A DNA stretch of 12,635 bases. Origin: Paratractidigestivibacter sp963591565. GTDB lineage: Bacteria > Actinomycetota > Coriobacteriia > Coriobacteriales > Atopobiaceae. The number at the start of each line of letters is the position of its first letter. Positions within the stretch are counted from its first letter, which is position 1. The stretch spans positions 1 through 12,635 of the forward strand of contig CAVAUD010000060.1 of NCBI GenBank assembly GCA_963591565.1, read 5' to 3'. Below the pieces are notes generated by a model. The model was given only the letters and a program-made list of their open reading frames with translations, did no database searches and was not told the DNA's origin. Made by a program: the position numbers and the translations under genes. Below are positions 1 through 8,188 of this stretch, piece by piece.

Positions 1-68
1 CCGCACGGGCACGGGTTGCTGCTGCGGGGCAGAGCTAATCCCAGAAGGAAACCTTATGTAGGAACTCT

Positions 69-99
69 TTATATAAATAATTTAAATATAAGAGCGAAG
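69..99. repeat. AT-only imperfect inverted repeat
   Basis: The left arm CTCTTTATAT and the right arm ATATAAGAG pair with one bulged base around an A/T-only centre, inside an otherwise GC-rich genome. It could be a promoter or protein-binding AT block, or a remnant of transferred DNA. Nothing in the sequence decides between these. Confidence 0.35.
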
Positions 100-119
100 G
101 GTCATTAGGGGTGATCCAT

Positions 120-157
120 CCCCGGCGGCGGGGGCGCTCAAAAGGGAGCGTTTGTTG
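120..157 (+). terminator. Possible plus-strand terminator (two adjacent hairpins)
   Basis: CCCCG (120-124) pairs with CGGGG (129-133). CGCTC (135-139) pairs with GAGCG (146-150) around AAAAGG and is followed by TTTGTTGT. This resembles a weak intrinsic terminator for a gene entering from beyond the left edge. The T-tract is short and interrupted, and no plus-strand gene is visible upstream, so the call is tentative. Confidence 0.3.
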
Positions 158-418
158 TGGGTCGAAAGCGATTGGCGAACTGCGCAGTTATCTCGTTAAT
201 GCAACTAGCTGGGCTTTATTGAAAAGGCTTTCTCACCAACGTTCCAAAGCGCTCAAAATTACACATACAACGTAGATTTTTGAGCAAGGCGATGTCACAA
301 CAGATAGTTGATATTTGGGTAAGCATCTTAAATAGATACAGCGATGCGAGCGCTCATCCTCGCTTAAACTAGGTTAGATGTTTGATAACGTTTTCGTCGG
401 TTATCAGGAAAAACAAGA

Positions 419-450
419 AAGGGGGCGGCTCATCTCTGAACCGCCCCCTT
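419..450 (-). terminator. Intrinsic terminator of the small-protein cassette
   Basis: A 10-base arm AAGGGGGCGG (419-428) pairs with CCGCCCCCTT (441-450) across a 12-base loop. On the minus strand it is followed by TTTCTTGTTTTT. It begins about 20 bases after the stop codon of the 80-residue gene at 469-711, the expected place for the end of that transcript. Confidence 0.85.
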
Positions 451-468
451 CCGCAGCATTTCACGAGG

Positions 469-711
469 CTAATATTCACCTTTTTTATGTAGGTGTCCAT
501 TGCTGTCGTAGTAATACTTGCGGACTTCGTTTTTAACTGCATCGTCTTTCTCTCTTTGAGATGAATAGCTGTGTGAGGAAGACGAGTAGTTGCTACTTGA
601 GATATGGCTGTCTGAACAGCTTGAAAAGCAGAAGAACGCAAACCAAATGATAATTGCCCACCCGAGTGCGACAAGGAGCGGACTGGCCCCATCGTTGTTC
701 TTGTCGGCCAT
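469..711 (-). CDS. Small one-helix Ser-rich membrane protein, unknown function
   Basis: An 80-residue protein that I do not recognise. Residues about 11-30 form one hydrophobic segment (PLLVALGWAIIIWFAFFCFS) after a short polar N-terminus containing Lys. Cys28 and Cys32 lie at its outer end. A Ser-rich stretch (about 30-52) follows, then a charged C-terminus with KYYYDSNGH. The likely topology is a single membrane anchor with an exposed Ser-rich tail. The cysteines loosely recall a lipobox, but the residues before them are bulky, so a lipoprotein call is not justified. The start ATG is preceded by GGGAG, which lies beside the stop codon of the upstream 70-residue gene 12 bases away. The two are therefore probably co-transcribed and translationally coupled, and a strong terminator follows at 419-450. 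Lower GC than the housekeeping genes suggests accessory origin. Confidence 0.7.
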   Translation of the reverse strand: MADKNNDGASPLLVALGWAIIIWFAFFCFSSCSDSHISSSNYSSSSHSYSSQREKDDAVKNEVRKYYYDSNGHLHKKGEY

Positions 712-723
712 GACGGTTGCTCC

Positions 724-936
724 CTAAGCGTCGTAGTCCTCGCGGAATCCGCACTTCTGGCAGTAGTAGGTCTTCTTCTTTTTGCCAAGAGCGCCGCCAA
801 CGAGGCCAATCGGGCCGAGGAGCAGACCGCCTGCCGCCGCCTTGCCAACGCTGAACCCCTTGCTCGACTCACCCGTGCATTTCCATCCTGCACGTTCACC
901 GCATGACGGGCACACGGTTGGAGCATTTTTTGCCAT
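724..936 (-). CDS. Small zinc-ribbon protein with Gly-rich hydrophobic centre
   Basis: A 70-residue protein with CPSC near the N-terminus (Cys9, Cys12; also Cys20) and CQKC near the C-terminus (Cys59, Cys62). Together these make a probable four-cysteine zinc ribbon. Between them, residues about 31-51 are Gly/Ala/Leu-rich and hydrophobic (GGLLLGPIGLVGGALG), followed by KKKK. This zinc-ribbon-around-a-glycine-rich-segment layout is one I associate with small proteins of Gram-positive bacteria and their mobile elements; the function is unknown. I chose the ATG at 936 over an upstream in-frame start at 1017 because AAGGAGGAAGGAA lies directly before it, and the extra upstream residues would be translated from a leader full of inverted repeats. 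It is first in a two-gene unit with the 80-residue protein. Confidence 0.75.
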   Translation of the reverse strand: MAKNAPTVCPSCGERAGWKCTGESSKGFSVGKAAAGGLLLGPIGLVGGALGKKKKTYYCQKCGFREDYDA

Positions 937-961
937 TGTGATTCCTTCCTCCTTGACGGTT

Positions 962-980
962 GGCGCATAAAAAATGCGCC
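962..980. promoter_or_regulatory. Perfect hairpin in the leader of the zinc-ribbon gene
   Basis: GGCGCAT (962-968) and ATGCGCC (974-980) form a perfect 7-base inverted repeat around AAAAA. The repeat ends about 8 bases before the Shine-Dalgarno region of the gene starting at 936. A second, bulged pairing (GAGGCGC near 991 with GCGCCCCTC near 1007-1015) lies just upstream. These may be an operator or an RNA hairpin in the 5' leader. No T-tract follows on the minus strand, so it is not a standard terminator. Confidence 0.5.
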
Positions 981-1019
981 CCAGCAGAGTGAGGCGCACT
1001 GCAAAAGCGCCCCTCATTG

Positions 1020-1120
1020 CTGCGACACAAGCTACTTCCCCATTCAGGAGTTGTAAGCGAAGAGGAACCGCCCTTTGCCAAGGTGGCTCCTAAACAGGGA
1101 AATGTTCACTTGTGTCGCAG
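1020..1120. repeat. Perfect 12-base inverted repeat flanking 77 bases
   Basis: CTGCGACACAAG at 1020-1031 is exactly the reverse complement of CTTGTGTCGCAG at 1109-1120. The 77 bases between hold a further stem: AGGAACCGCC pairs with GGTGGCTCCT with one mismatch and one wobble, around 1061-1091. The element sits between the minus-strand cassette and the plus-strand ORF at 1182. It could be a tiny non-autonomous element, a pair of regulator sites or a structured RNA. Confidence 0.55.
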
Positions 1121-1181
1121 GTACGAGTCTACAAGAAGAAGCCGTCAGTAGTTGCGGCAATTTGGCTGAATGGAGAGAAAT

Positions 1182-1469
1182 ATGGGTGAAGAGAATGATT
1201 TTGACAATCTGAGCACGAAAGACCTAATCAGGGGACTTCCGCACAGGCAGATTACCATCTCTGATATCCCGACATTTGTGCCGTGCGATTGTATACGTCG
1301 CCTTGAGCAGCAAATCGGACCCCCGCAAAACGCCCGAACCTCGACGCTCTTCTTTTATAAAAAAGTAAACTTCCCCACCAAAATAACCTCCCCTATTAGT
1401 GAGAAGCCCCAGCCGCATCCCGGGTTCCGGGCCGCGCGAAGCGCGCCCGGAACCCGACAACCCGGATAG
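1182..1469 (+). CDS. Doubtful hypothetical ORF running into a repeat element
   Basis: An unrecognised ORF of 95 residues from the ATG at 1182. I prefer this start to 1170 because GGAG lies six bases before it. The first 50 or so residues (MGEENDFDNLSTKDLIRGLP and on) look like an acidic, ordinary soluble protein. From about residue 58 onward the frame reads through the T-rich/G-rich blocks and the GC-rich hairpin at 1356-1455, so the C-terminal part (PQPHPGFRAARSAPGTRQPG) is translated repeat sequence. It may be a gene 5' end truncated by arrival of the element, or not a gene at all. It is the only plus-strand coding candidate in the window with a plausible ribosome-binding site. Confidence 0.35.
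   Translation: MGEENDFDNLSTKDLIRGLPHRQITISDIPTFVPCDCIRRLEQQIGPPQNARTSTLFFYKKVNFPTKITSPISEKPQPHPGFRAARSAPGTRQPG
1356..1393 (-). repeat. Two near-direct G-rich/T-rich blocks
   Basis: Read on the minus strand, GGGGAGGTTATTTT (1380-1393) is followed by GGGGAAGTTTACTTTTTT (1359-1376). Each is a G-run, then a purine pair, then a T-rich tract, so they look like diverged copies of one unit. They lie just beyond the two hairpins that follow pnp and appear to belong to the same composite intergenic element. The T-rich ends could contribute to transcript ending on the minus strand. Confidence 0.45.
1422..1455. repeat. GC-rich hairpin downstream of pnp
   Basis: The arm 1422-1437 pairs with 1441-1455 over 15 base pairs, with a single bulged C and a GAA loop. 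The outer part is GGGTTCCGGG against CCCGGAACCC and the inner part GCGC against GCGC. It is extremely stable. It lies 18 bases from the longer hairpin at 1474-1543, and the pair form one block of dyad symmetry after pnp. Confidence 0.7.
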
Positions 1470-1473
1470 AGCA

Positions 1474-1543
1474 GGCGGGAGTGCCCCTTCCATCTCAAAA
1501 GGCTTCGTTCAACTCCTTTTGAGGTGGAAGGGGCACTCCCGCC
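1474..1543 (-). terminator. Hairpin with 29-base arms after pnp (terminator or repeat element)
   Basis: Arms 1474-1502 and 1515-1543 match over 29 positions. The only departure is one position that would be a G-U wobble as RNA. The loop is 12 bases. The hairpin begins 33 bases after the pnp stop codon. Its size exceeds that of ordinary intrinsic terminators, and no T-tract follows directly on the minus strand. It may act as a 3'-end stabilising or terminating structure for the rpsO-pnp transcript, or be a small repetitive or mobile palindromic element that settled there. Confidence 0.55.
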
Positions 1544-1576
1544 GTTCAACCCGCTATGTCAGGACCCGGATCGAGC

Positions 1577-3805
<2,229 letters not shown>

Positions 3806-3821
3806 TTTATTTCCCTTATCT

Positions 3822-3843
3822 CCGTCTGCCCCATTGCAGACGG
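3822..3843 (-). promoter_or_regulatory. Perfect hairpin directly before the pnp ribosome-binding site
   Basis: CCGTCTGC (3822-3829) and GCAGACGG (3836-3843) form an 8-base perfect stem around a six-base loop. On the pnp transcript it abuts GGAGATAAGGGA, the ribosome-binding region. Together with the stem at 3851-3869 it gives the leader a double-hairpin layout. In Escherichia coli the pnp leader is cleaved by RNase III and PNPase represses its own synthesis; a similar role here is inference. Confidence 0.55.
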
Positions 3844-3850
3844 GCCATCT

Positions 3851-3869
3851 CGCGGGCCCTGTGCCCGCG
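3851..3869 (-). promoter_or_regulatory. Second pnp leader hairpin
   Basis: CGCGGGC (3851-3857) and GCCCGCG (3863-3869) form a perfect 7-base stem with a 5-base loop, seven bases upstream of the stem at 3822-3843 on the transcript. An alternative CGCG/CGCG pairing with the adjoining bases is possible, so the leader could switch between folds. Confidence 0.5.
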
Positions 3870-3915
3870 TAAAACGCGTTCGTGCGCGTGCGCCGGTTTT
3901 CTCGGCTCACGACAA

Positions 3916-3935
3916 GGGGCGCCCTAAGGCGCCCC
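3916..3935 (-). terminator. Hairpin between rpsO and pnp
   Basis: GGGGCGCC (3916-3923) and GGCGCCCC (3928-3935) form a perfect 8-base stem with a CTAA loop, 23 bases after the rpsO stop codon. Only TTGT follows on the minus strand, so it is probably a leaky terminator or a processing and stability element rather than a full stop. This would leave pnp partly dependent on read-through from rpsO, as in the well-known rpsO-pnp arrangement of enterobacteria. Confidence 0.6.
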
Positions 3936-3958
3936 CCAAGTGACTAACTCAGCAAGAA

Positions 3959-4234
3959 CTACTGGATGTTGTCGCGGATACCGAGGCTCTTGATGAGGCT
4001 ACGGTAGTTCTCGATGTCGTTCTTCTTGATGTAGGAGAGAAGACGACGACGCTTACCGACGAGCATCAGCAGGCCGCGGCGGGTGTGGAAGTCCTTCTTG
4101 TGGGACTTCATGTGCTCGGTCAGCTCCTTGATGCGGGCGGTGAGAATGGCGACCTGGACCTCGGCGGAACCGGAATCGGACTCGTTCTTGCCGTAGGTCT
4201 TGATGAGCTCAGCCTTCTGCTCTTTGGTGATCAT
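3959..4234 (-). CDS. rpsO: 30S ribosomal protein S15
   Basis: Primary 16S rRNA-binding protein of the small-subunit platform. It recognises the three-way junction of helices 20-22 in the central domain. The 91 residues are two more than usual, the extra ones being a C-terminal DNIQ-type extension. Visible signatures are DSGSAEVQ (20-27), the HKKDFHTRRGLL segment (45-56) and RRRLLSYIKK. His41 and Asp48, implicated in rRNA recognition in Escherichia coli S15, are kept; the usual Ser at 51 is Thr. The start ATG at 4234 follows AAAGGGG with a six-base gap. It precedes pnp by 153 bases and has its own candidate promoter and a structured leader. Confidence 0.97.
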   Translation of the reverse strand: MITKEQKAELIKTYGKNESDSGSAEVQVAILTARIKELTEHMKSHKKDFHTRRGLLMLVGKRRRLLSYIKKNDIENYRSLIKSLGIRDNIQ

Positions 4235-4257
4235 GTTGATCCCCTTTCATGAATTCG

Positions 4258-4305
4258 CCTCTGACCGGGTACGCCGACGCAGAAATCGGGCGACTAGGTG
4301 AGAGG
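4258..4305 (-). promoter_or_regulatory. Structured rpsO leader, possible S15 autoregulatory RNA
   Basis: On the rpsO transcript, CCTCT (from 4305-4301) can pair with AGAGG (4262-4258). Inside, CGCCCGA (4292-4286) pairs with TCGGCG (4277-4272) with one bulged C. The stem ends 23 bases before the ATG. S15 represses its own messenger in several bacterial phyla through unrelated leader structures, so a regulatory fold is expected here. Whether this is that fold is inference from pairing alone. Confidence 0.4.
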
Positions 4306-4324
4306 TACTTACAAAACCTTGAAC

Positions 4325-4353
4325 ACACTACCGGATGCGCCGGGCGATTGCAA
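4325..4353 (-). promoter_or_regulatory. Candidate sigma-70-type promoter for rpsO-pnp
   Basis: On the minus strand TTGCAA (4348-4353) and TAGTGT (4325-4330) are separated by exactly 17 bases and lie about 90 bases upstream of the rpsO ATG, in the recO-rpsO gap. The -35 box matches consensus at five of six positions and the -10 box at three. The candidate comEB promoter has the same TTGCAA box and the same spacing. Confidence 0.45.
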
Positions 4354-4454
4354 CACGCGGGGCAGGACCTTGTCGGCATTTCCACAACTCACAGGCGAGA
4401 AGGGCGCGCCGGCGCGGGCATGGAGGACGCGAGGACCGTCCGGCCCCGGCGGCC

Positions 4455-5210
4455 TCACGCGACGCCCGAGACGCAGAACTCCATCGCCTTGAGGCGCGCG
4501 TCGAGGTGCGTCGCCGCCCACACGTGGGCGCATCCCAAGAGCCACACGGCGCTCGCGTCGTCGACGGGCGCGGCGAGAAGCTCGTCGAAGGTCAGGCCGA
4601 GAAGGGCCCGCAACCAGGCGATTTGCGAGGCGTCCACGGGCTCGGCCCCCTCGATCCGCGACGAGCAGCTCTCGCACAAAAGACCGCCCGAGGCGGCCGA
4701 GAAGCGCGTGGGAGCCTCGTCTCCGCAAAAGCAGCAGCCGTCGAGCTGCGGGCGCCAGCCGCCGCGCGCGAGCACCTTGAAGGTGAAGGCGGCGACAACA
4801 AGGTCCAGGTGGGGCTGGTCGGCCGCCTCCTCACAGGCCGTGAGGGCCCGCTCCAGGATCTGGGACAGAAAGGGATCGCGGGCGTCCTCGAAGGAGCACA
4901 GGCGCGCGACCTCGCAGACGGCCGAGGCCGCGCTCACCCGGTCAAGGTCGCCGCGCAGCCCGGCATGGGCGCTCACGAGGCCCGCCTCGGCCACCACGTC
5001 AAGGCTGCGGCCCTTGGCCACCAAGAAGTCGCAGGCCGAGAAGAGCTGGACCTTGCCCGCGAGCTTGCCCGTTGGTTTTCTCGCCCCCTTGGCAACGGCC
5101 TGCATGAGCTCGCCCTCTGTGGTGAGAAGGGTCAAGATGAGGTCCGTCTCGCCGAGCTTGGTGCGGCCGATGACCGTGGCGGTCGCCGTGTATGTTCTTC
5201 TCTGTGCCAA
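4455..5210 (-). CDS. recO: DNA repair protein RecO
   Basis: Recombination mediator that works with RecR to load RecA on SSB-coated single strands in RecF-pathway gap repair. The 251 residues suit the family. The N-terminal OB fold shows the typical opening (TATATVIGRTKLGETDLILT, then TEGEL and KGARKP). The C-terminal helical part carries a four-cysteine zinc site: Cys159 and Cys162 in CCFCG, and Cys179 and Cys182 in CESC. The start used is TTG at 5210, which puts the OB fold in the usual place, but I see no clear Shine-Dalgarno before it, so the exact start is uncertain. It lies 36 bases after era, a common neighbour, and is the last gene of the dnaJ-to-recO chain. Confidence 0.92.
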   Translation of the reverse strand: MAQRRTYTATATVIGRTKLGETDLILTLLTTEGELMQAVAKGARKPTGKLAGKVQLFSACDFLVAKGRSLDVVAEAGLVSAHAGLRGDLDRVSAASAVCEVARLCSFEDARDPFLSQILERALTACEEAADQPHLDLVVAAFTFKVLARGGWRPQLDGCCFCGDEAPTRFSAASGGLLCESCSSRIEGAEPVDASQIAWLRALLGLTFDELLAAPVDDASAVWLLGCAHVWAATHLDARLKAMEFCVSGVA

Positions 5211-5246
5211 AATGCGCGTCTGAGCTGGGCGGATATGCCGGCTGCC

Positions 5247-6176
5247 CTACTCGTCCTCGACCGAGTAGCCCAGGCGGGCGATGATGTTGGCGTTGCGGCG
5301 CCACTGGGGCTCGACGCGGACCTTGAGGTCGAGGAAGACCTTGCGGCCCATCAGGCGCTCGATGTCGCGGCGGGCCTCGATGCCCACCTTCTTGATCATC
5401 GAGCCGCCCTTGCCCACGACGATGCCCTTCTGGCCCTCGCGCTCGACGAGGATCACGCACGAGATCGAGGCGTGGCCGTCCTTGGCGATCTCGATGTCGT
5501 CCTCGCACATGACGCCCACGGAGTGCGGCAGCTCCTGCTTGAGGTTCAAGAAGAGCTTCTCGCGCACGAACTCGGCGACGAGCTCCTCGTCGGTGGTGTC
5601 GGTGTCCATGCCCTCGGGGAACCAGCGGGGGCCCTCGGGCAGGTGGGCCGAGACGAGGTCCACGAAGCCGTCGACGTTGAAGCCCTCGGTGGCCGAGGTC
5701 ACGATGACGTCGTCGAAGTCGCAGAGCTTCTGCGCGGCCTCGAGCTGGGCCTGCATCTGCTCGGGCTTGGAGATATCGGCCTTGGTGAGAACGAGCAGCT
5801 TGTAGTCGGCGTCGGCCTTTGCCACGTGCTTGGCGACCCACTCGTCGCCCGTGCCCACGGGCTTGGTCGCGTCGATGAGGAAGGCCACGACATCGGCGTC
5901 GGCCAGCTCGCCCAGCGCGGACTTGTTGAGCTCGCTGCCCAGGGCGTCCTTGGGCTTGTGCAGGCCCGGGGTGTCGATGATCACGAGCTGGGAGTTGTCG
6001 GTGTTGATGACGGCGCGCATGCGCTTGCGCGTGGTCTGCGCGACAGGGCTCGTGATGGCGATCTTCTCGCCCATGCAGGCGTTGAGAAGGGTCGACTTAC
6101 CGGCGTTGGGGCGGCCGACGAGGGCCACGAAGCCGCTGGTAAAGGGCTTATCGGACGCGTTGGTGCTTTGGGACAT
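5247..6176 (-). CDS. era: GTPase Era
   Basis: Essential Ras-like GTPase that binds the 3' end of 16S rRNA and checks 30S assembly. In the 309-residue form the G motifs are GRPNAGKST (21-29), the Thr-containing switch region (AQTTR, 46-50), DTPG (68-71), TKAD (131-134, in place of the canonical NKxD) and SAT (161-163). The C-terminal KH domain has the GKGG loop in VVGKGGSMIKKVG (about 254-266). Two ATGs lie six bases apart, at 6182 and 6176. The second was chosen because AAGGAG is eight bases before it but only two before the first. Neighbours ybeY, dgkA and recO are the family's usual partners. An unusually stable hairpin fills the gap to dgkA. Confidence 0.96.
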   Translation of the reverse strand: MSQSTNASDKPFTSGFVALVGRPNAGKSTLLNACMGEKIAITSPVAQTTRKRMRAVINTDNSQLVIIDTPGLHKPKDALGSELNKSALGELADADVVAFLIDATKPVGTGDEWVAKHVAKADADYKLLVLTKADISKPEQMQAQLEAAQKLCDFDDVIVTSATEGFNVDGFVDLVSAHLPEGPRWFPEGMDTDTTDEELVAEFVREKLFLNLKQELPHSVGVMCEDDIEIAKDGHASISCVILVEREGQKGIVVGKGGSMIKKVGIEARRDIERLMGRKVFLDLKVRVEPQWRRNANIIARLGYSVEDE

Positions 6177-6209
6177 GTGCATAACTCCTTATAAGGTATT
6201 CGAAGGCTT

Positions 6210-6258
6210 GGGGCAGGCGCGCGGCGAGCAGATCGCCGAAGGCCGCGCGCCTCTCCCC
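6210..6258. repeat. Long GC hairpin between dgkA and era
   Basis: AGGCGCGCGGC (6215-6225) and GCCGCGCGCCT (6242-6252) are a perfect 11-base inverted repeat. Flanking GGGG (6210-6213) and CCCC (6255-6258) extend the arms after small bulges. The loop has a competing inner pairing, GGCGA with TCGCC. No T-tract follows on the minus strand, so a processing, stability or attenuation role is more likely than full termination. It begins at the dgkA stop codon. Confidence 0.6.
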
Positions 6259-6641
6259 TAGCCCAGCTTGGCGATGATGGCGCTGCCAAAGACGAGAAGC
6301 CCGACGACGCCGACGAAGGCCGAGAGGATCCAGACGGCCGCGGCGGCGACGTCCTTGGCATGTCCCGCCATGGCGTCGTACTCGGGGCTCACGAGGTCGA
6401 CAACGGTCTCGATGGCGGTGTTCAAGAGCTCCGCGCAAAGGACGACGCCGCAGCAGAGAAGGACGATTGCCCAGCTTGTGACGTCGAGCCCCAGCACGAA
6501 GCCCAAGACGACGACGGCCGCGGCCGCCCCCAGCATGACCTTGATGTTGCGCTCGGTCCTAAACGTGAAGGCGAGGCCCTTGAAAGCGTAGCCGAAGCTC
6601 TGGAGAAACGAGGGGTGGTCGCCCTTTTTGCCCGGTATCAT
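6258..6641 (-). CDS. dgkA: Diacylglycerol/undecaprenol kinase, DgkA family
   Basis: Small integral-membrane lipid kinase. Gram-positive members mainly phosphorylate undecaprenol, feeding the lipid carrier used in wall synthesis, so that substrate is more likely here than diacylglycerol. The 127 residues contain three hydrophobic segments (about 34-52, 55-72 and 99-123). The active-site set is aligned and intact: Glu71, Asn74 and Glu78 in AELLNTAIE, Asp82, and Lys96-Asp97 in the AKDVAAAAV segment. Glu30 in the RTERN motif also matches. Its ATG overlaps the ybeY stop codon by four bases (ATGA), indicating translational coupling. Confidence 0.93.
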   Translation of the reverse strand: MIPGKKGDHPSFLQSFGYAFKGLAFTFRTERNIKVMLGAAAAVVVLGFVLGLDVTSWAIVLLCCGVVLCAELLNTAIETVVDLVSPEYDAMAGHAKDVAAAAVWILSAFVGVVGLLVFGSAIIAKLG

Positions 6642-7171
6642 GCGTCGTCCTCGGTACGGTGGCGGGTGATGACGACGTGGCCCAGGGTGCCGTCGGTCTC
6701 AACGGCAGAGAGGATCTTATCCTCCAGGGCCTCCATGGCCTGGGCCTCCTCCTCGTCGAGGTGGTCGTGGCCCAAGAGATGCAGGCAACCGTGGACCAGA
6801 AGCAGGCGGCACTCGTCGGCGAACGTCGTCCCAAAGCGGGCGGCCTGGGCCTCGATGTAGGCCGGGGCCAGGATAATGTCGCCCAGCTCACAGGGCTCGC
6901 CGGGGGCAAGGTCGGGGTCGTCGGGGCGCTCGCACTCGAGGCTCACGACGTCGGTCGCGGCGTCGACGCCGCGCCACTCGAGGTTCGTCTCGCGAATCTC
7001 GTCGTCGGCCACGATGGAGACCGAGCACATGCAGGGCCGCTCGACCTTCTCGTGCGCCAAGACGGCGTCCAGAAGATCTGCGATCTGCATGTGGGACAAG
7101 GGGAAGGAAAGCTCCTCCTCGTTCACGATGTCGTACTCGTTTACCTGCGGCTCGTTTGTCTCGGTTGCCAT
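6638..7171 (-). CDS. ybeY: Endoribonuclease YbeY (rRNA maturation factor)
   Basis: Zinc-dependent single-strand endoribonuclease involved in 16S rRNA 3'-end maturation and ribosome quality control. The signature metal site HGCLHLLGHDH is present, with His127, His131 and His137 as ligands, and the conserved GDIILAP segment lies before it (97-103). The usual TDVLSFP motif appears as TDVVSLE (74-80). The 177 residues slightly exceed the usual 150-170 because of an acidic N-terminal extension and a tail after the metal site. The ATG lies only three bases after the phoH stop, with GAGG inside the phoH end as ribosome-binding site, and the 3' end overlaps dgkA. The phoH-ybeY-era grouping is widely conserved. 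Confidence 0.95.
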   Translation of the reverse strand: MATETNEPQVNEYDIVNEEELSFPLSHMQIADLLDAVLAHEKVERPCMCSVSIVADDEIRETNLEWRGVDAATDVVSLECERPDDPDLAPGEPCELGDIILAPAYIEAQAARFGTTFADECRLLLVHGCLHLLGHDHLDEEEAQAMEALEDKILSAVETDGTLGHVVITRHRTEDDA

Positions 7172-7174
7172 AAA

Positions 7175-8131
<957 letters not shown>

Positions 8132-8188
8132 GCTCCTCCAACGGTCGTGCGCGGCGTACCTCACCATGATAGCGGCACGGGCGCAGAG

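Larger units (their letters stand above)
1..368. other. Left-edge stretch with no supported gene
   Basis: I find no convincing gene here on either strand. GC content beyond position 150 is visibly lower than in the housekeeping genes. The stretch holds an AT-only block near 70-90, two adjacent hairpins at 120-150, an 8-base inverted repeat (GCTCAAAA at 251-258 and TTTTGAGC at 278-285), and a 10-base direct repeat GCGCTCAAAA at 134-143 and 249-258. No tRNA, tmRNA or rRNA was recognised. It reads as accessory or decayed intergenic DNA next to the small-protein cassette. Confidence 0.5.

Noticed and set aside
1..60. Resemblance of GAGCTAATCCCA to a piece of 16S rRNA.
   Set aside because: The similarity is about a dozen bases and does not extend, so it is taken as chance.
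111..275. A 54-codon plus-strand frame from a GTG with AAGGG nine bases before it.
   Set aside because: It runs through the hairpins at 120-150, has a rare start codon and an unrecognisable product, so it is too short and weak to call.
369..1004. A 211-codon minus-strand frame across the small cassette.
   Set aside because: It overlaps both better supported small genes in another frame, reads through the terminator hairpin and has Arg/Ser-rich shadow composition.
1102..1212. A 36-codon plus-strand ORF starting at an ATG with AGGGA close before it and overlapping the ORF at 1182.
   Set aside because: The Shine-Dalgarno spacing is too short, the ORF crosses one arm of the 12-base inverted repeat, and nothing about the peptide is recognisable.
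4306..4454. A terminator after recO.
   Set aside because: Only short GC pairings are present and no T-tract follows on the minus strand.
8132..8188. A promoter or a longer phoH N-terminus in the mtaB-phoH gap.
   Set aside because: The ATG at 8167 has no Shine-Dalgarno and no -10/-35 pair was seen.
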